Assembly: GCA_029860345.1 (NCBI GenBank) | Contig: JAOUBJ010000006.1 | Span: 186,001 to 250,000 of the forward strand | Direction of reading: 5' to 3' | DNA: 64,000 nt | Origin: Candidatus Zixiibacteriota bacterium | GTDB lineage: Bacteria > Zixibacteria > MSB-5A5 > GN15 > FEB-12 | Shown: positions 18,801 through 27,209 of the stretch, piece after piece | How the letters are laid out: each line of letters begins with the position of its first letter | Position numbering within the stretch: position 1 is the stretch's first letter | Program-made: the position numbers and the translations under genes | Notes under the pieces: generated by a model | What the model saw: only the letters and a program-made list of their open reading frames with translations | The model's database searches: none | What the model was told of the DNA's origin: nothing

Positions 18801-21800
18801 TTGGCCGTTTTTAGTCCACTGGACAGAACTTCCTGGTCCGGCCTGCCCTGCACCGATGGATCATTGATGTTGCCTTCCGTGCCGTTGAGCCACTCATACC
18901 GAGTGGCTTCGTTTTCCCAGTCGATGGTGTCGCAGTTCGGTATGGGGCACTTGCCGTCGTCCAAAAAGTACCAGTTGTCACCGGCCGGATCGGGATATAC
19001 GTGTTTGATCTGGTCGTAGATTTCTGATTCATCCGCGTCGATGAGCCCGTCCAGACCAACATCTTCGTCCTCTTCAACGGCGCCGTTTTGGGCGCCACCG
19101 GAGGTGATGCCGTCCTCCGACTCGGCGAAGCCGTTGCCGTTCACATCTTCGCTTATTCGCCCAAAGTCGAAATGGAGTTTTCCGCTTTTGGCCCGAGCCC
19201 GGACTTCAAGCAACTGTGCACGTTTGGGATCGACGCCACCGGGGAGAGAACGCATGATCCCGGCCCAGGAAGACAGCCCGGTAGCCACGGTGTCGACCAG
19301 GACTTGATCCTGATCGTCTACTATGATTTCCGTCTCGACGTGGCGCGGTCGGAAAATCATGCGGAAGGTTCGCACCGTTCCCTGACCCTGAGCCGCTTCA
19401 CGATCCCAAACGTCATCGACGCTAACCAGGTCCCGTGGCGTGTGCCACAACATCTGGCCGCGAATCCAGCCATCACCCAAGGTCACCGGCTGCGATGATT
19501 TGGTCCATGAGGTCCGGCTCGTTCGCAGGGATAGCTGGTCAAGCGCCGATTCAAAATCATCGACGTATGCGACTCCATCGATGTTGGGGTTGGGATGCGA
19601 CTGGGCTATCTCGCCTGAGATAGTAAAATTCGAGGGCGACTCGGTCTCGACCAAAGGGAGGGCATCAACCATCTTGGTGATAAAGCTCGGCCTGAGAGTC
19701 AGGCTGGCATCGAGATCATATACCAGGGCCTTGGCTGTTTCCTGCCCGACGCGCGGTTTGCGATCCTGAGCTTTGTCCGACTTATAGAGAACTGTCGTGC
19801 CGAACTTGAAGTCCTTGCTGTACTCATATTCGGATCGCAGTCCCAGCAGGGTCTTCTTTTGTATGGCCAAAAACGGCGCATACTCGAAGTCCACGGCCAA
19901 CTCGGAGTTCGGGTCCAGCGCTTCCTGACTGATCAGGTTGATCTGGCCGAAACTGTAGTCGATGGTGTAATCTGTGCCTTTGGTGAGGGCTTTGCCGTTG
20001 GCCGTAACCCGTTCGGAACCTTCGATAATATTGGCTCGGTTGAGACGAATGATCGATCCGCGTGATTTGGTAGAGATGCGCAGGAAGTACTGGCTGTTGT
20101 CCCGTTGGGCGCTACTGGTGTTGGTGGACACGTAGATCTCGGGAACGGTGTCCTGGAGAAACTGGGTTTCATTTCCAGAGACATCGAAGAAAGTCGATCT
20201 GGTTCTGAACGGTTCACGGTTAGGGAATATTATCAGACCCCAGTCGGGTCGGTAAATATCCGGACGATCATCCACACGTCCGTCCGGGACTTTCTGATTA
20301 GCCGAGTTATACTGATCCAGCCCGAGGATTTCGATGTAGTTCTGGGTAAGACCACCCACATCCTGATAGTCCAGAACATTGGTGGTCAGTTCGCTTCCGG
20401 CCAGGCCCTTGAGAACTTTGAGATTCAGGTCCTCCAGTTCGACCCCGCGTGATATGTTGTAGCAGTTTCGCCACATGAGTTTCCAGGACTGATAATCCGG
20501 AATGGGATCGTGGGGTCTTAGAATTCGCAGGGCCAGAGAGTCCCCGGTGGTGCCATAGGTCAGGTCCCCTATGGTGATCGTGTCATTTCCTTTCTGTACC
20601 TGTATATACGCGCCCAACCATAAGTTCCGGCCCTTTTCCGAGTTGAAAACTACGTAGTGCAGGTTACGTTCCGGATCATCCTCCCAGGTGTAGGATTCGG
20701 AGGATACCTCCTTGACATAAATTCCACCCTGACCTTCGGTTGCATAGAGGCTCGGATCGCGGGGATCGACCATGAACTCGGCAACACCGTCGGCCTCGGT
20801 GATATCCTTGGCACTTCGCATTTCCTCATAGATAATCAGGTTGACAATCTTATCGTCGGCTTCGAACTCCCCGGGGTAGCCCAGATCAAAAACACGTCCT
20901 TTGGCGAATTCGTAATCGCGAATGACCGTTGCATTCTCCTCGCCGCCCGGGGTGATAGCAATCCGGTCGGCCGAACCTTTTTCCTGCGAGGCGATAGCGG
21001 TCATTTTGAGACTGCCCACCTGAGCCGCCGCTTTGATACCAAACAGCCCGTTCACTCTGGCCGAGTACCCCACCAGGGCGGTGCGCGGTAGACTGAGATT
21101 GGTGTTACCGGCCTCGATCACTTTGAGAATGTCGTCTTCATCACCTTTGTAGCGGAGTTGAATCCTGTTGGCCAGTGGGATGTCGGTCTGGCTGTTCTGG
21201 GACACTTTCACGGAGATCTTGGAACCTATGGTACCGGTGATATCGAACTGGTAAACCTGCTCCATGTTCAAGGATGGAAACTTGCTTTGACGATGGGTGT
21301 CTGAATTGGCCGCATCGGTCCAGTTGGAGCGACCCGAAAAAGTGATTTTGCGAAAACCGGTCACTTTCAGTCCGGCGCCGCCTTCACCAAACACTCGATC
21401 GAGACGCCTGGGCAGTGCTACCGTGATTCCCAGTCCGGCATCTTGTTTCTTTCGGTTAGGATTGGTGATTGCCCGCGTCGTTACTCTGCGAAACTGTTCG
21501 CGGGTGCTCTTGTCCAACCGGTAGTTCATGAACCTCTGAGCATCGGCTGAAATCGGCACCAGCGACTGCGAGTTTTTTCCGCGTTTGTAGAACTCGGTGT
21601 TAAAAGTAAGCGAGGAGGTGGCCGAACTTGCCCGGACCAATACAGGCTGGCGTTTCATCCTCTGAGAAATCAAGGGGAAGGACAGTGGATACAGAGCTGC
21701 CGAAAAACTGTAGTCCGGCTCACGGTATTGAGATACAGCCCCGGGTGGGTCGTCGAATTCTGCTACAAAAAGGCCATCCGCCAGTGCCGGACATGCCGAC

Positions 21801-21874
21801 AATATGGCAAGGGCCACGGCAACGGCAAGAATGAGGAGTTTTCGATGGAGCGTAGTAATCACACTCAGGCACAA
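15821..21874 (-). CDS. sprA: SprA/Sov-type translocon of the type IX secretion system
   Basis: SprA is the giant outer-membrane barrel through which T9SS cargo leaves the cell. The 2017-residue product has an N-terminal hydrophobic export signal and long stretches conserved in SprA, including YQFDITGTIGSKISVKVSQN, IEAGNTNLSLP, GYSARVNGLFGIKA and LTAIASQEKGSADR (residues about 200-340), then alternating beta-strands to a C-terminal aromatic residue (IWTEIRF), as expected of a barrel. A Lys/Glu-rich low-complexity insert lies around residues 1675-1700. Flavobacterium SprA is about 2400 residues, so this is a slightly shorter version. The start is uncertain: TTG at 21874 or GTG at 21862, neither with a clear ribosome site. 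Confidence 0.93.
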   Translation of the reverse strand: MCLSVITTLHRKLLILAVAVALAILSACPALADGLFVAEFDDPPGAVSQYREPDYSFSAALYPLSFPLISQRMKRQPVLVRASSATSSLTFNTEFYKRGKNSQSLVPISADAQRFMNYRLDKSTREQFRRVTTRAITNPNRKKQDAGLGITVALPRRLDRVFGEGGAGLKVTGFRKITFSGRSNWTDAANSDTHRQSKFPSLNMEQVYQFDITGTIGSKISVKVSQNSQTDIPLANRIQLRYKGDEDDILKVIEAGNTNLSLPRTALVGYSARVNGLFGIKAAAQVGSLKMTAIASQEKGSADRIAITPGGEENATVIRDYEFAKGRVFDLGYPGEFEADDKIVNLIIYEEMRSAKDITEADGVAEFMVDPRDPSLYATEGQGGIYVKEVSSESYTWEDDPERNLHYVVFNSEKGRNLWLGAYIQVQKGNDTITIGDLTYGTTGDSLALRILRPHDPIPDYQSWKLMWRNCYNISRGVELEDLNLKVLKGLAGSELTTNVLDYQDVGGLTQNYIEILGLDQYNSANQKVPDGRVDDRPDIYRPDWGLIIFPNREPFRTRSTFFDVSGNETQFLQDTVPEIYVSTNTSSAQRDNSQYFLRISTKSRGSIIRLNRANIIEGSERVTANGKALTKGTDYTIDYSFGQINLISQEALDPNSELAVDFEYAPFLAIQKKTLLGLRSEYEYSKDFKFGTTVLYKSDKAQDRKPRVGQETAKALVYDLDASLTLRPSFITKMVDALPLVETESPSNFTISGEIAQSHPNPNIDGVAYVDDFESALDQLSLRTSRTSWTKSSQPVTLGDGWIRGQMLWHTPRDLVSVDDVWDREAAQGQGTVRTFRMIFRPRHVETEIIVDDQDQVLVDTVATGLSSWAGIMRSLPGGVDPKRAQLLEVRARAKSGKLHFDFGRISEDVNGNGFAESEDGITSGGAQNGAVEEDEDVGLDGLIDADESEIYDQIKHVYPDPAGDNWYFLDDGKCPIPNCDTIDWENEATRYEWLNGTEGNINDPSVQGRPDQEVLSSGLKTANSYFSFVLDFEADSFKVPESNWPPGVGEDRQWWTYRIPIQDSTALDTIVDASGMPRWEDVQHVRVWFEDDSMDDDSWDTVEVAAWYFVQSNWQDSVISPEEEPLTRFVVASVSTEDGTFSPPSGVEAYEDPTTNVTEAQRGLLLQFQNLNNIDTCLAVKEMIAVDQYSGYRGMEMFVYGDPSMGISPDIRFFFRIGSNAANFYEYRTFIDTGWSNGNHVKFNFDELTGFKDSLIRNSPKGQQQNIDDSNSVYRIKGKPNLNEVRYFAAGIVNTATSDTTLNGFVWLDELRVTGVRKDVGTAGRLSVSGSLADLLTYSFNFDSRDPFFRPISSATRGGGQNNLGSGKTTTSYRYSLTLQAHRFLPPSWGANIPIGYTYSKRTTTPLLRTGTDIVLPEEVRQLEQDLEESRSFTIRESFRHKGKNLLFDILLNRVSNNVTYGRKVSRRVTQPYGFNENFGVSSSLDMNIKGIPRPPILFWTKSIPVLKRFSETTIGIYPTNWKFSGNFNRNISVTDDPNDNRRSTYKRDFGGRMDLGYNLFDNLKSSFNLSTKRDLSDHDLVNVSLNDFRLGLETSFSQSFKSSFDPKLLSWFTTSFGYQAGYSDSWDRTIEARHTKMSRSWNVKGRFDHLGLFGGKSTGGERKFAGRRRTTPRGQKKDKDGEKEEEDKKTKGRPIYDYPLSLMRFLTGWIKPPTYSYGQSFNSSVPGTLERPLWRYRFGLERTTDVAVVNQSRSVSAGEGINYDASSGFSFLGGISCDVAFKRSITRDVVKQGSRKESISTSWPELKIRIQTFKTLPLLKPIVNRLIDVFAPRTGFSRSTKETVDLDGGFTTQKSVSTKYNPLLSVNFKVFKDLSLNGSAAMSRDESEKYNLSDGSPQSKSRSSTRSLAFDTKYSFRAPGGIGIPLLGRLKFQSQVSITLTVKINASKAETSSGGRPWVASSDKSDFSWSAVVGYSFSRQIKGGLSTRWQDSNDNYRNQKRHMREVSIWTEIRF

Positions 21875-21927
21875 TAATCACGTTCAGTTTACTTCGTTAA
21901 TAAGGGCTCGATAATCCTCCTGTAAAG

Positions 21928-22875
21928 TTAGAACTGGCCAACCTGAATAACTTCTTCCTGCAACATTATACCATATTTCTCAAAGACTTTCTCTTTTAAT
22001 TTGTCGGCTAACCGCCGGATATCCTTTGAGGTCGCCTTCCCTGAGTTAACTATGATATTGGCGTGTCTTTCACTTACTCTGGCATCGCCAACCGACATGC
22101 TCTTGGCGCCCACTTCTTCGAGCAGCCGACCGGCCGGAATCTTGCCGTGTTCGCTGTCGGCATCCGGAATATTCTTGAAAATACATCCGGCACATCTGTC
22201 GGTCGGCGGAAACTTGGCCTCTCGTTCTTTGAGTATCGAGTTTACTTTGTCGCGGATTTGTTTCTCGTCGCTCTTTTGCAACCGAAAACGAGCCTCTACC
22301 ACTATCTCCTGGGTTGACTTCAGGCGTGAATCACGGTATCCGAAACGCAGATACTCTGAACCGACAGTCTTAACCTGACCTTTGGTGTCTACCAGAGTAG
22401 CTTCGGCCAGAACTTGCGAGATATCTCCGCCGTAAGCGCCGGCGTTGCCGAAAACAGCGCCACCCACCGAGCCCCAGATACCGGCGGCGAATTCAAGCCC
22501 GGACAATGAGTGGCCGGCCGCAAAATCGACCAGCGACATCAGGTCCTCACCGGCGCCGCAGACAATCTCGGTTTCCTTCAAGAGTTTCAACCCGCCGATT
22601 CCTGCTCGGATCACCAGCCCGTCATATCCGGAATCGGCCACCAGAAGGTTGGACCCGCCGCCTATAACAAGATAATCCAGTTTCAGTCGGTTGGCTGCGG
22701 CCACAGCCTGAGTCATCGCCTCGATTGACTTCGCTTCCAAAAAGAGCCGGGCGGGTCCGCCGGTGCCAAAGGTAGTGAACTCCGCCAGAGGGCGGTCGAA
22801 TTCGAGTTGTTCACCCAGTTCAGCGATCAGCTTGTCTTGGGAGACCGTCTGCTCGGCTTTGGGTTTTGACACCAT
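21928..22875 (-). CDS. murB: UDP-N-acetylenolpyruvoylglucosamine reductase MurB
   Basis: MurB is an FAD enzyme of peptidoglycan precursor synthesis. ATG at 22875 is chosen because GGAGAG lies 8 nt upstream, which trims 14 residues from the longest ORF. The 315-residue product has TTFGTGGPA, GGGSNLLVADSGYDGLVI, GIWGSVGGAVFGNAGAYGG and the C-terminal VSERHANIIVN motif. The catalytic Ser of the usual G-S-x-F-K-N is Cys here (AGCIFKN), a substitution also seen in other MurB proteins. It lies between a DUF1844 gene and sprA. Confidence 0.96.
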   Translation of the reverse strand: MVSKPKAEQTVSQDKLIAELGEQLEFDRPLAEFTTFGTGGPARLFLEAKSIEAMTQAVAAANRLKLDYLVIGGGSNLLVADSGYDGLVIRAGIGGLKLLKETEIVCGAGEDLMSLVDFAAGHSLSGLEFAAGIWGSVGGAVFGNAGAYGGDISQVLAEATLVDTKGQVKTVGSEYLRFGYRDSRLKSTQEIVVEARFRLQKSDEKQIRDKVNSILKEREAKFPPTDRCAGCIFKNIPDADSEHGKIPAGRLLEEVGAKSMSVGDARVSERHANIIVNSGKATSKDIRRLADKLKEKVFEKYGIMLQEEVIQVGQF

Positions 22876-22956
22876 CTTAACCACTCTCCAATATACCGAT
22901 AGGCCACGCCAATACAAGCTAAAAGCAGGGCAGGTCGGGCCACTCGGACCGGTGGT

Positions 22957-23343
22957 TCAGTCTTTATCCGTTTCAGTTTCCGCCTCGGAATCGGCACCGG
23001 CTTCTGCCTGATCCGACTCGGGCTCTTCGGCCGATGCCGCCTGATCGGTTTCCCGGCTCTCCGTCGACGGTTCGCCCGGCTTTTTCAGTTCATCGACATA
23101 ATTGAGGCGCAGTTCATAAAGAACATGCTCGATCAGTTTCTTCTCTTCGTCGCTGAGATTTCCTTCTGTTTTCTCTTTCACCATACCCAACATGTCGATT
23201 GAGCTCTTGGCCATGTCGAGACTACGTTCCACCTTGCCGGTCAGGGGTGAGGCAATCTTGCCCATCTGCTGCATAGCCCCGCCCTGTAGTGAAACGACCA
23301 GTTGAAAAAAGTACGGGTCCATCTTTTCGTCGAATTGATTCAT
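22957..23343 (-). CDS. DUF1844 family protein with acidic tail
   Basis: The 128-residue product has the DUF1844 domain (FFQLVVSLQGGAMQQMGK to LIEHVLYELRLNYVDELKK, residues about 12-88). It is followed by a roughly 40-residue low-complexity tail of Glu, Asp, Ser and Ala. The function of the domain is not established. It is frequently a small soluble helical protein encoded near housekeeping genes. GAGGAAG lies 5 nt before the ATG. The acidic tail contrasts with the basic tails on SucD and the COG2403-like protein in this window. Confidence 0.88.
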   Translation of the reverse strand: MNQFDEKMDPYFFQLVVSLQGGAMQQMGKIASPLTGKVERSLDMAKSSIDMLGMVKEKTEGNLSDEEKKLIEHVLYELRLNYVDELKKPGEPSTESRETDQAASAEEPESDQAEAGADSEAETETDKD

Positions 23344-23387
23344 CGGTCTTCCTCGATACTTGAGTGAATAACGGCCATAGTTTCAGT

Positions 23388-25490
23388 TTAGCCGCCGCCA
23401 AGTTCAGTTGGCTTAACTTCGGCGGCTTGCACCAGATAAGCCAGCAAACGACGATGAGCGCCGTCAAGGCTGTTCGGTTTGTCGTGCAACCTGCCCAGCA
23501 GACTGCGGGCCGAGTCTATCAAGTCGCGGTCCATCGACAAACGCGCCGCCTTCAGTTGGGGGATTCCGGACTGCTTGAGACCGAACATCTCCCCCGGTCC
23601 GCGCAATTCCATATCGGCCTCAGCGATGGCGAAACCATCGGCAGTCGAACTGAAATACTGCAAGCGTTTACGTGCGATCTCCGAAAGGGGCGGGTGCGCC
23701 AGCGCCACCAATGTAGCCTGCTTGTCGGAACGACCTATGCGCCCCCGCAATTGATGCAACTGGGCCAGACCGAATCGTTCGGCGTGCACGATTACCATCA
23801 GGGTGGCGTTGGGATTATCGATACCGACTTCGATCACGGTTGTGGCCATCAGCACCTGCAGATCACCGTCATGAAACTGCCTGAGTATCTTATCGCGTTC
23901 TTTCGGTTTGACACGACCATGAACCACACCTACTTTCAAATCGGAAAACATTCCCGAGGTCAGTTCGGCAAAGGCGTCCTCCACATTCTCCAACTCGATC
24001 TGCTCAGATTTTTCTATCAACGGATAGATGATGTACACCTGTCCACCCTTTTGTACTTCGTCGATCACAAATCGATGCACTTTTTCGCGGGCATCGTGCG
24101 AACGCCAGACCGTTCTGATCGGCTTGCGTCCGGGCGGGAGCCCTTCAATAGTGGAGATATCCAGATCTCCGTAAAGAGTCAGCGCCAGGGTGCGCGGGAT
24201 AGGCGTCGCGGTCATAATCAATAGGTCGGGGTTGTCACCTTTGGCGTGCAGTTTGGATCGTTGCTGGACACCGAAGCGGTGTTGTTCGTCAATGATAACC
24301 AATCCGAGTTTCTCAAACGCCACATAGTCATAGATCAAGGCATGGGTACCAAAGAGGACATGGATGTCGTTCTGCGCGCAAGCGCGCGCTATCTCCTTCT
24401 TGTAGGTCGGCTTTGCGCTGGACGTCAACAGATCACACCTGATGCCCAGCTCATCCAGGAACGGTCCCCAGGTTCGAGCATGCTGCTCGGCCAGGATTTC
24501 AGTCGGCGCCATGAAAGCCACCTGCAAACCGTTCTCGGCTACGTAAGCTGCCGCAGCAATGGCCACAACTGTTTTGCCACAGCCGACATCACCCTGAAGC
24601 ATGCGCGTCATCGGCTGGTCGCGCTGCAAGTCCTCGAATATCTCTCGAGTCACCTTCTTCTGGCCGCTGGTCAACTCAAACGGCAGGTTCTTTTTGAAAG
24701 CGGTGAGTTTCGCATCCGGCGGCTTGTACTGGTGTTGTTTGATCGCCTGCTCCTTGGCCGAGCGCCGCTTGAAAGCGAGATACAAAAAGCCCAGCAGTTC
24801 ATCAAAAGCGATACGACGCCGACAAGCTTCCAGTTGCTCGCGGTCATCGGGGAAATGTAACTTCCGGATGGCTGTATGCAGGTCGACCAACTGCGACTGT
24901 TGGCGCACTTCGGCCGGCAAAAGGTCGCTAACCTGTTCCGACAGGTTCTCAAAGATGAACGATGTCACCCTGCGGATAGACTTGCTGCCCAAACCGACAC
25001 TGGACAGCTCAGCCGTCTGCGGATAGACCGGAATGATCCGCCCGGCGTGCACCATCTGCGAGGAGTCATCTTCCAGACGCTCAAGGTCGGGGTGGACGAT
25101 CTGATAACCCATAAAATAGGACACCGTGCCGGTGGCTGAGAAAATCTGGCCTTTCTTGAACAGACGTTGCCAATACCTGACGCCGGCGAACCACATTAGC
25201 GATATCGCCCCGGTGTCGTCTTCGAGAATCACTTCGTAACGACGTTTGCGTCCGTGCAAAATACCGTGCGCCTTGACCGTGCCGATTATCGTCGCTGACT
25301 GATCCACTTGCAGTTGATTGATTGGGACGACGTTTGTCCTATCCAGATACTGCCGAGGAAAGTAAAACAAAAGATCACGCACCGTGCGTAGGTCGTGCTT
25401 GGTGAGCACCTCGGCTTTGCGCGGTCCGACACCTTTGACGTACTGCAACGGTGAATCGAGTCTTAGTTCAGCCACAGGCAAACCTGTCAT
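23388..25490 (-). CDS. recG: ATP-dependent DNA helicase RecG
   Basis: RecG remodels stalled forks and Holliday junctions. The 700-residue protein has the N-terminal wedge/OB domain (LQYVKGVGPRKAEVL at the start), Walker A GDVGCGKTVVA, DEQHRFG, TATPIPRTLALT and the motif V-VI region MATTVIEVGIDNPNA / HQLRGRIGRSD. The length matches the family. GAGG lies 6 nt before the ATG. Confidence 0.97.
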   Translation of the reverse strand: MTGLPVAELRLDSPLQYVKGVGPRKAEVLTKHDLRTVRDLLFYFPRQYLDRTNVVPINQLQVDQSATIIGTVKAHGILHGRKRRYEVILEDDTGAISLMWFAGVRYWQRLFKKGQIFSATGTVSYFMGYQIVHPDLERLEDDSSQMVHAGRIIPVYPQTAELSSVGLGSKSIRRVTSFIFENLSEQVSDLLPAEVRQQSQLVDLHTAIRKLHFPDDREQLEACRRRIAFDELLGFLYLAFKRRSAKEQAIKQHQYKPPDAKLTAFKKNLPFELTSGQKKVTREIFEDLQRDQPMTRMLQGDVGCGKTVVAIAAAAYVAENGLQVAFMAPTEILAEQHARTWGPFLDELGIRCDLLTSSAKPTYKKEIARACAQNDIHVLFGTHALIYDYVAFEKLGLVIIDEQHRFGVQQRSKLHAKGDNPDLLIMTATPIPRTLALTLYGDLDISTIEGLPPGRKPIRTVWRSHDAREKVHRFVIDEVQKGGQVYIIYPLIEKSEQIELENVEDAFAELTSGMFSDLKVGVVHGRVKPKERDKILRQFHDGDLQVLMATTVIEVGIDNPNATLMVIVHAERFGLAQLHQLRGRIGRSDKQATLVALAHPPLSEIARKRLQYFSSTADGFAIAEADMELRGPGEMFGLKQSGIPQLKAARLSMDRDLIDSARSLLGRLHDKPNSLDGAHRRLLAYLVQAAEVKPTELGGG

Positions 25491-26396
25491 TGCGCCTCGC
25501 GGTGATAAATCACTTCTTTGCCCTTCGCGCCTTTCCTATCTAACAGTCCTCTTAACCGTAGGTCAGGACCCCTGCGGTTTCGACATCACGCACCTTAAAA
25601 GCCATTTATGGCCGCGTGATTCTTCTCCGATCACCTGTCCATTGTGTCGTATTGGGGGCCGGTAGTCAAGGGGAAATGGCAGGCAAGCCGACAAGTCGGT
25701 TCCTCGCACTTCGCGCCTTTTCTATCCGGCAAACTGCGTTAAGTTAGCGGGGCGGGTCCGTCTTCGCCTGCGCGCCGCGGCGTGAACCCGCCAGTGTGTC
25801 AGGTCTGAGTCCGCACCTGAGTCTGTTGATGCGCCTGCGGGGCGCGAAGCGCCTGAGACCCATTCATGGGTCCCCTCTAGAGACGGGTGGCCCGCCTTTG
25901 GCGGGACGGGGTGTGTTCCGGACTGTTCCGCCACCCACGAGAAAATCACCAACTCACGCCAAAATGCGATGACGCAACTGTATATAAAGGAGAAGCCTAT
26001 GTACATCAGAACAAAACAGAACACGCCCAACTCTGTGTGCCTTAGCAATCACCATCGATCCTGTCAGGTAACTGTGTTATTGCAACCGATCAAACCCATT
26101 TTACAACGCTCATGACGCGACTGCACTTGGCAAGACATAGGCTTGCCCCCGTTGACCTTATGGCCGAGTTGACGGTCACCCATCAGAAGAGCAGGTCAGA
26201 AAAAACGTTTTTCCGCAAAACAAACCCATTTTCCTTGGCCGGGTGGCCGTCTCAAACCTTGTTTGGGACGGTAGGCATATCTGGTAGGCCAGTCCGGCGC
26301 GGCGGACGCCCTTCTCTCCACCACTGTAACAAGTCACCGCCTCATCGGTCTGACAAATGAACGCAGATTGACACAACTTGCAGCCAAAGGCAGGAC
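25491..26396. other. Intergenic region with repeats and a possible transposase remnant
   Basis: This 906-base gap holds an inverted fragment of the 89-bp dispersed repeat (25561-25580), a hairpin repeat at about 25751-25792, a GGCCCGCC/GGCGGGAC palindrome near 25888-25907 and a short ORF with a strong ribosome site (25999-26115). Confidence 0.55.
25999..26115 (+). pseudogene. Possible N-terminal remnant of an IS1634-like transposase
   Basis: A 38-residue ORF follows AAAGGAGAAGCCT. Its first 12 residues, MYIRTKQNTPNS, look like the conserved start of some IS4/IS1634-group transposases, but the remainder does not continue that family in any frame. It may be a short unrelated ORF. Confidence 0.25.
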
Positions 26397-27137
26397 ATGA
26401 ATTCTTCGTGTGAATCAACTTTGACCGATACGACCGACAGCCATGACCGACCGGTCGCTCTTTTGGTCATGGCATACACTGCTGTCTACCTAATCTATCT
26501 TTGGTTATTTGTGGAACTTGAGAACGAAGGCATGCACTGGATAACCCTGGTGTTAATTCCTGCGTTATTGCTTTGGCTGACCAATCGATCGGTTCACGGC
26601 AAGTTTTCGTTTGGCGACCTGATGCGATCAGTCGGTTTCAATCGTCGGCATCTCAAGCGCGGAATACTCTGGGGAATGGCCTGCGGTATCCCGCTGGCGG
26701 TAGTTCAAACGCAACTGTCGCGCAAGGGCGACGAAATCTGGGAAGTGATTATGTCCGGCGACGTGTTCATCCGTCTGCCGATGGCCTTTGTGTTGATGCT
26801 CATTACCGCCGGATTCACCGAAGAGTTTTTCTTTCGCGGCGTGTTGCAAACTACGCTGGTGCGCAGGATCGGCAATAGGTGGTTGGCTATCGGTATCTCG
26901 GCTGTTCTGTTTGGCTTCTATCACCTGCCCTATGCTTACCTGAATGAAAACTGGTCGACCCACGGTGACTTCTGGGGCGCGATGCAAGAAGGCGTGTTGA
27001 TGGCGAGTGTCATGGGGATCATTTTGGGGATCATATATGACCGCAGCAAGAATCTGATCGCACCGATAGTATGTCACTCGTTGTTCAACGCTGTTTTTGC
27101 GATGACCATGTGGAACCTGAGCTTGAAGTTTGGGTGA
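26397..27137 (+). CDS. CPBP family intramembrane metalloprotease (CAAX protease-like)
   Basis: The 246-residue multi-pass membrane protein has the family motifs: TEEFFFRG (EExxxR, about residue 141), FGFYH (FxxxH, about 171) and HSLFN (HxxxN/D, about 229), which form the glutamate/histidine metal site. Bacterial CPBP proteins act in prenyl-protein processing, bacteriocin immunity or signalling, and the substrate here is unknown. It is monocistronic and converges on the large T9SS-sorted gene. Confidence 0.9.
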   Translation: MNSSCESTLTDTTDSHDRPVALLVMAYTAVYLIYLWLFVELENEGMHWITLVLIPALLLWLTNRSVHGKFSFGDLMRSVGFNRRHLKRGILWGMACGIPLAVVQTQLSRKGDEIWEVIMSGDVFIRLPMAFVLMLITAGFTEEFFFRGVLQTTLVRRIGNRWLAIGISAVLFGFYHLPYAYLNENWSTHGDFWGAMQEGVLMASVMGIILGIIYDRSKNLIAPIVCHSLFNAVFAMTMWNLSLKFG

Positions 27138-27151
27138 AGCATTCGTCCGGG

Positions 27152-27186
27152 AATAAAATACAGGGCAGGCCCAGTGGACCTGCCCT
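27152..27186 (-). terminator. Terminator between convergent genes
   Basis: AGGGCAGG(N)CCA pairs with TGG(N)CCTGCCCT. The T-rich tract (TGTATTTTATT) follows on the minus strand, so it mainly ends the 862-residue protein's transcript and may act in both directions. Confidence 0.7.
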
Positions 27187-27209
27187 CTCGAATCCTCAGC
27201 GACATTGGT

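Noticed and set aside
15821-21874. Many plus-strand ORFs within sprA
   Set aside because: They are antisense frames of a long barrel protein gene.
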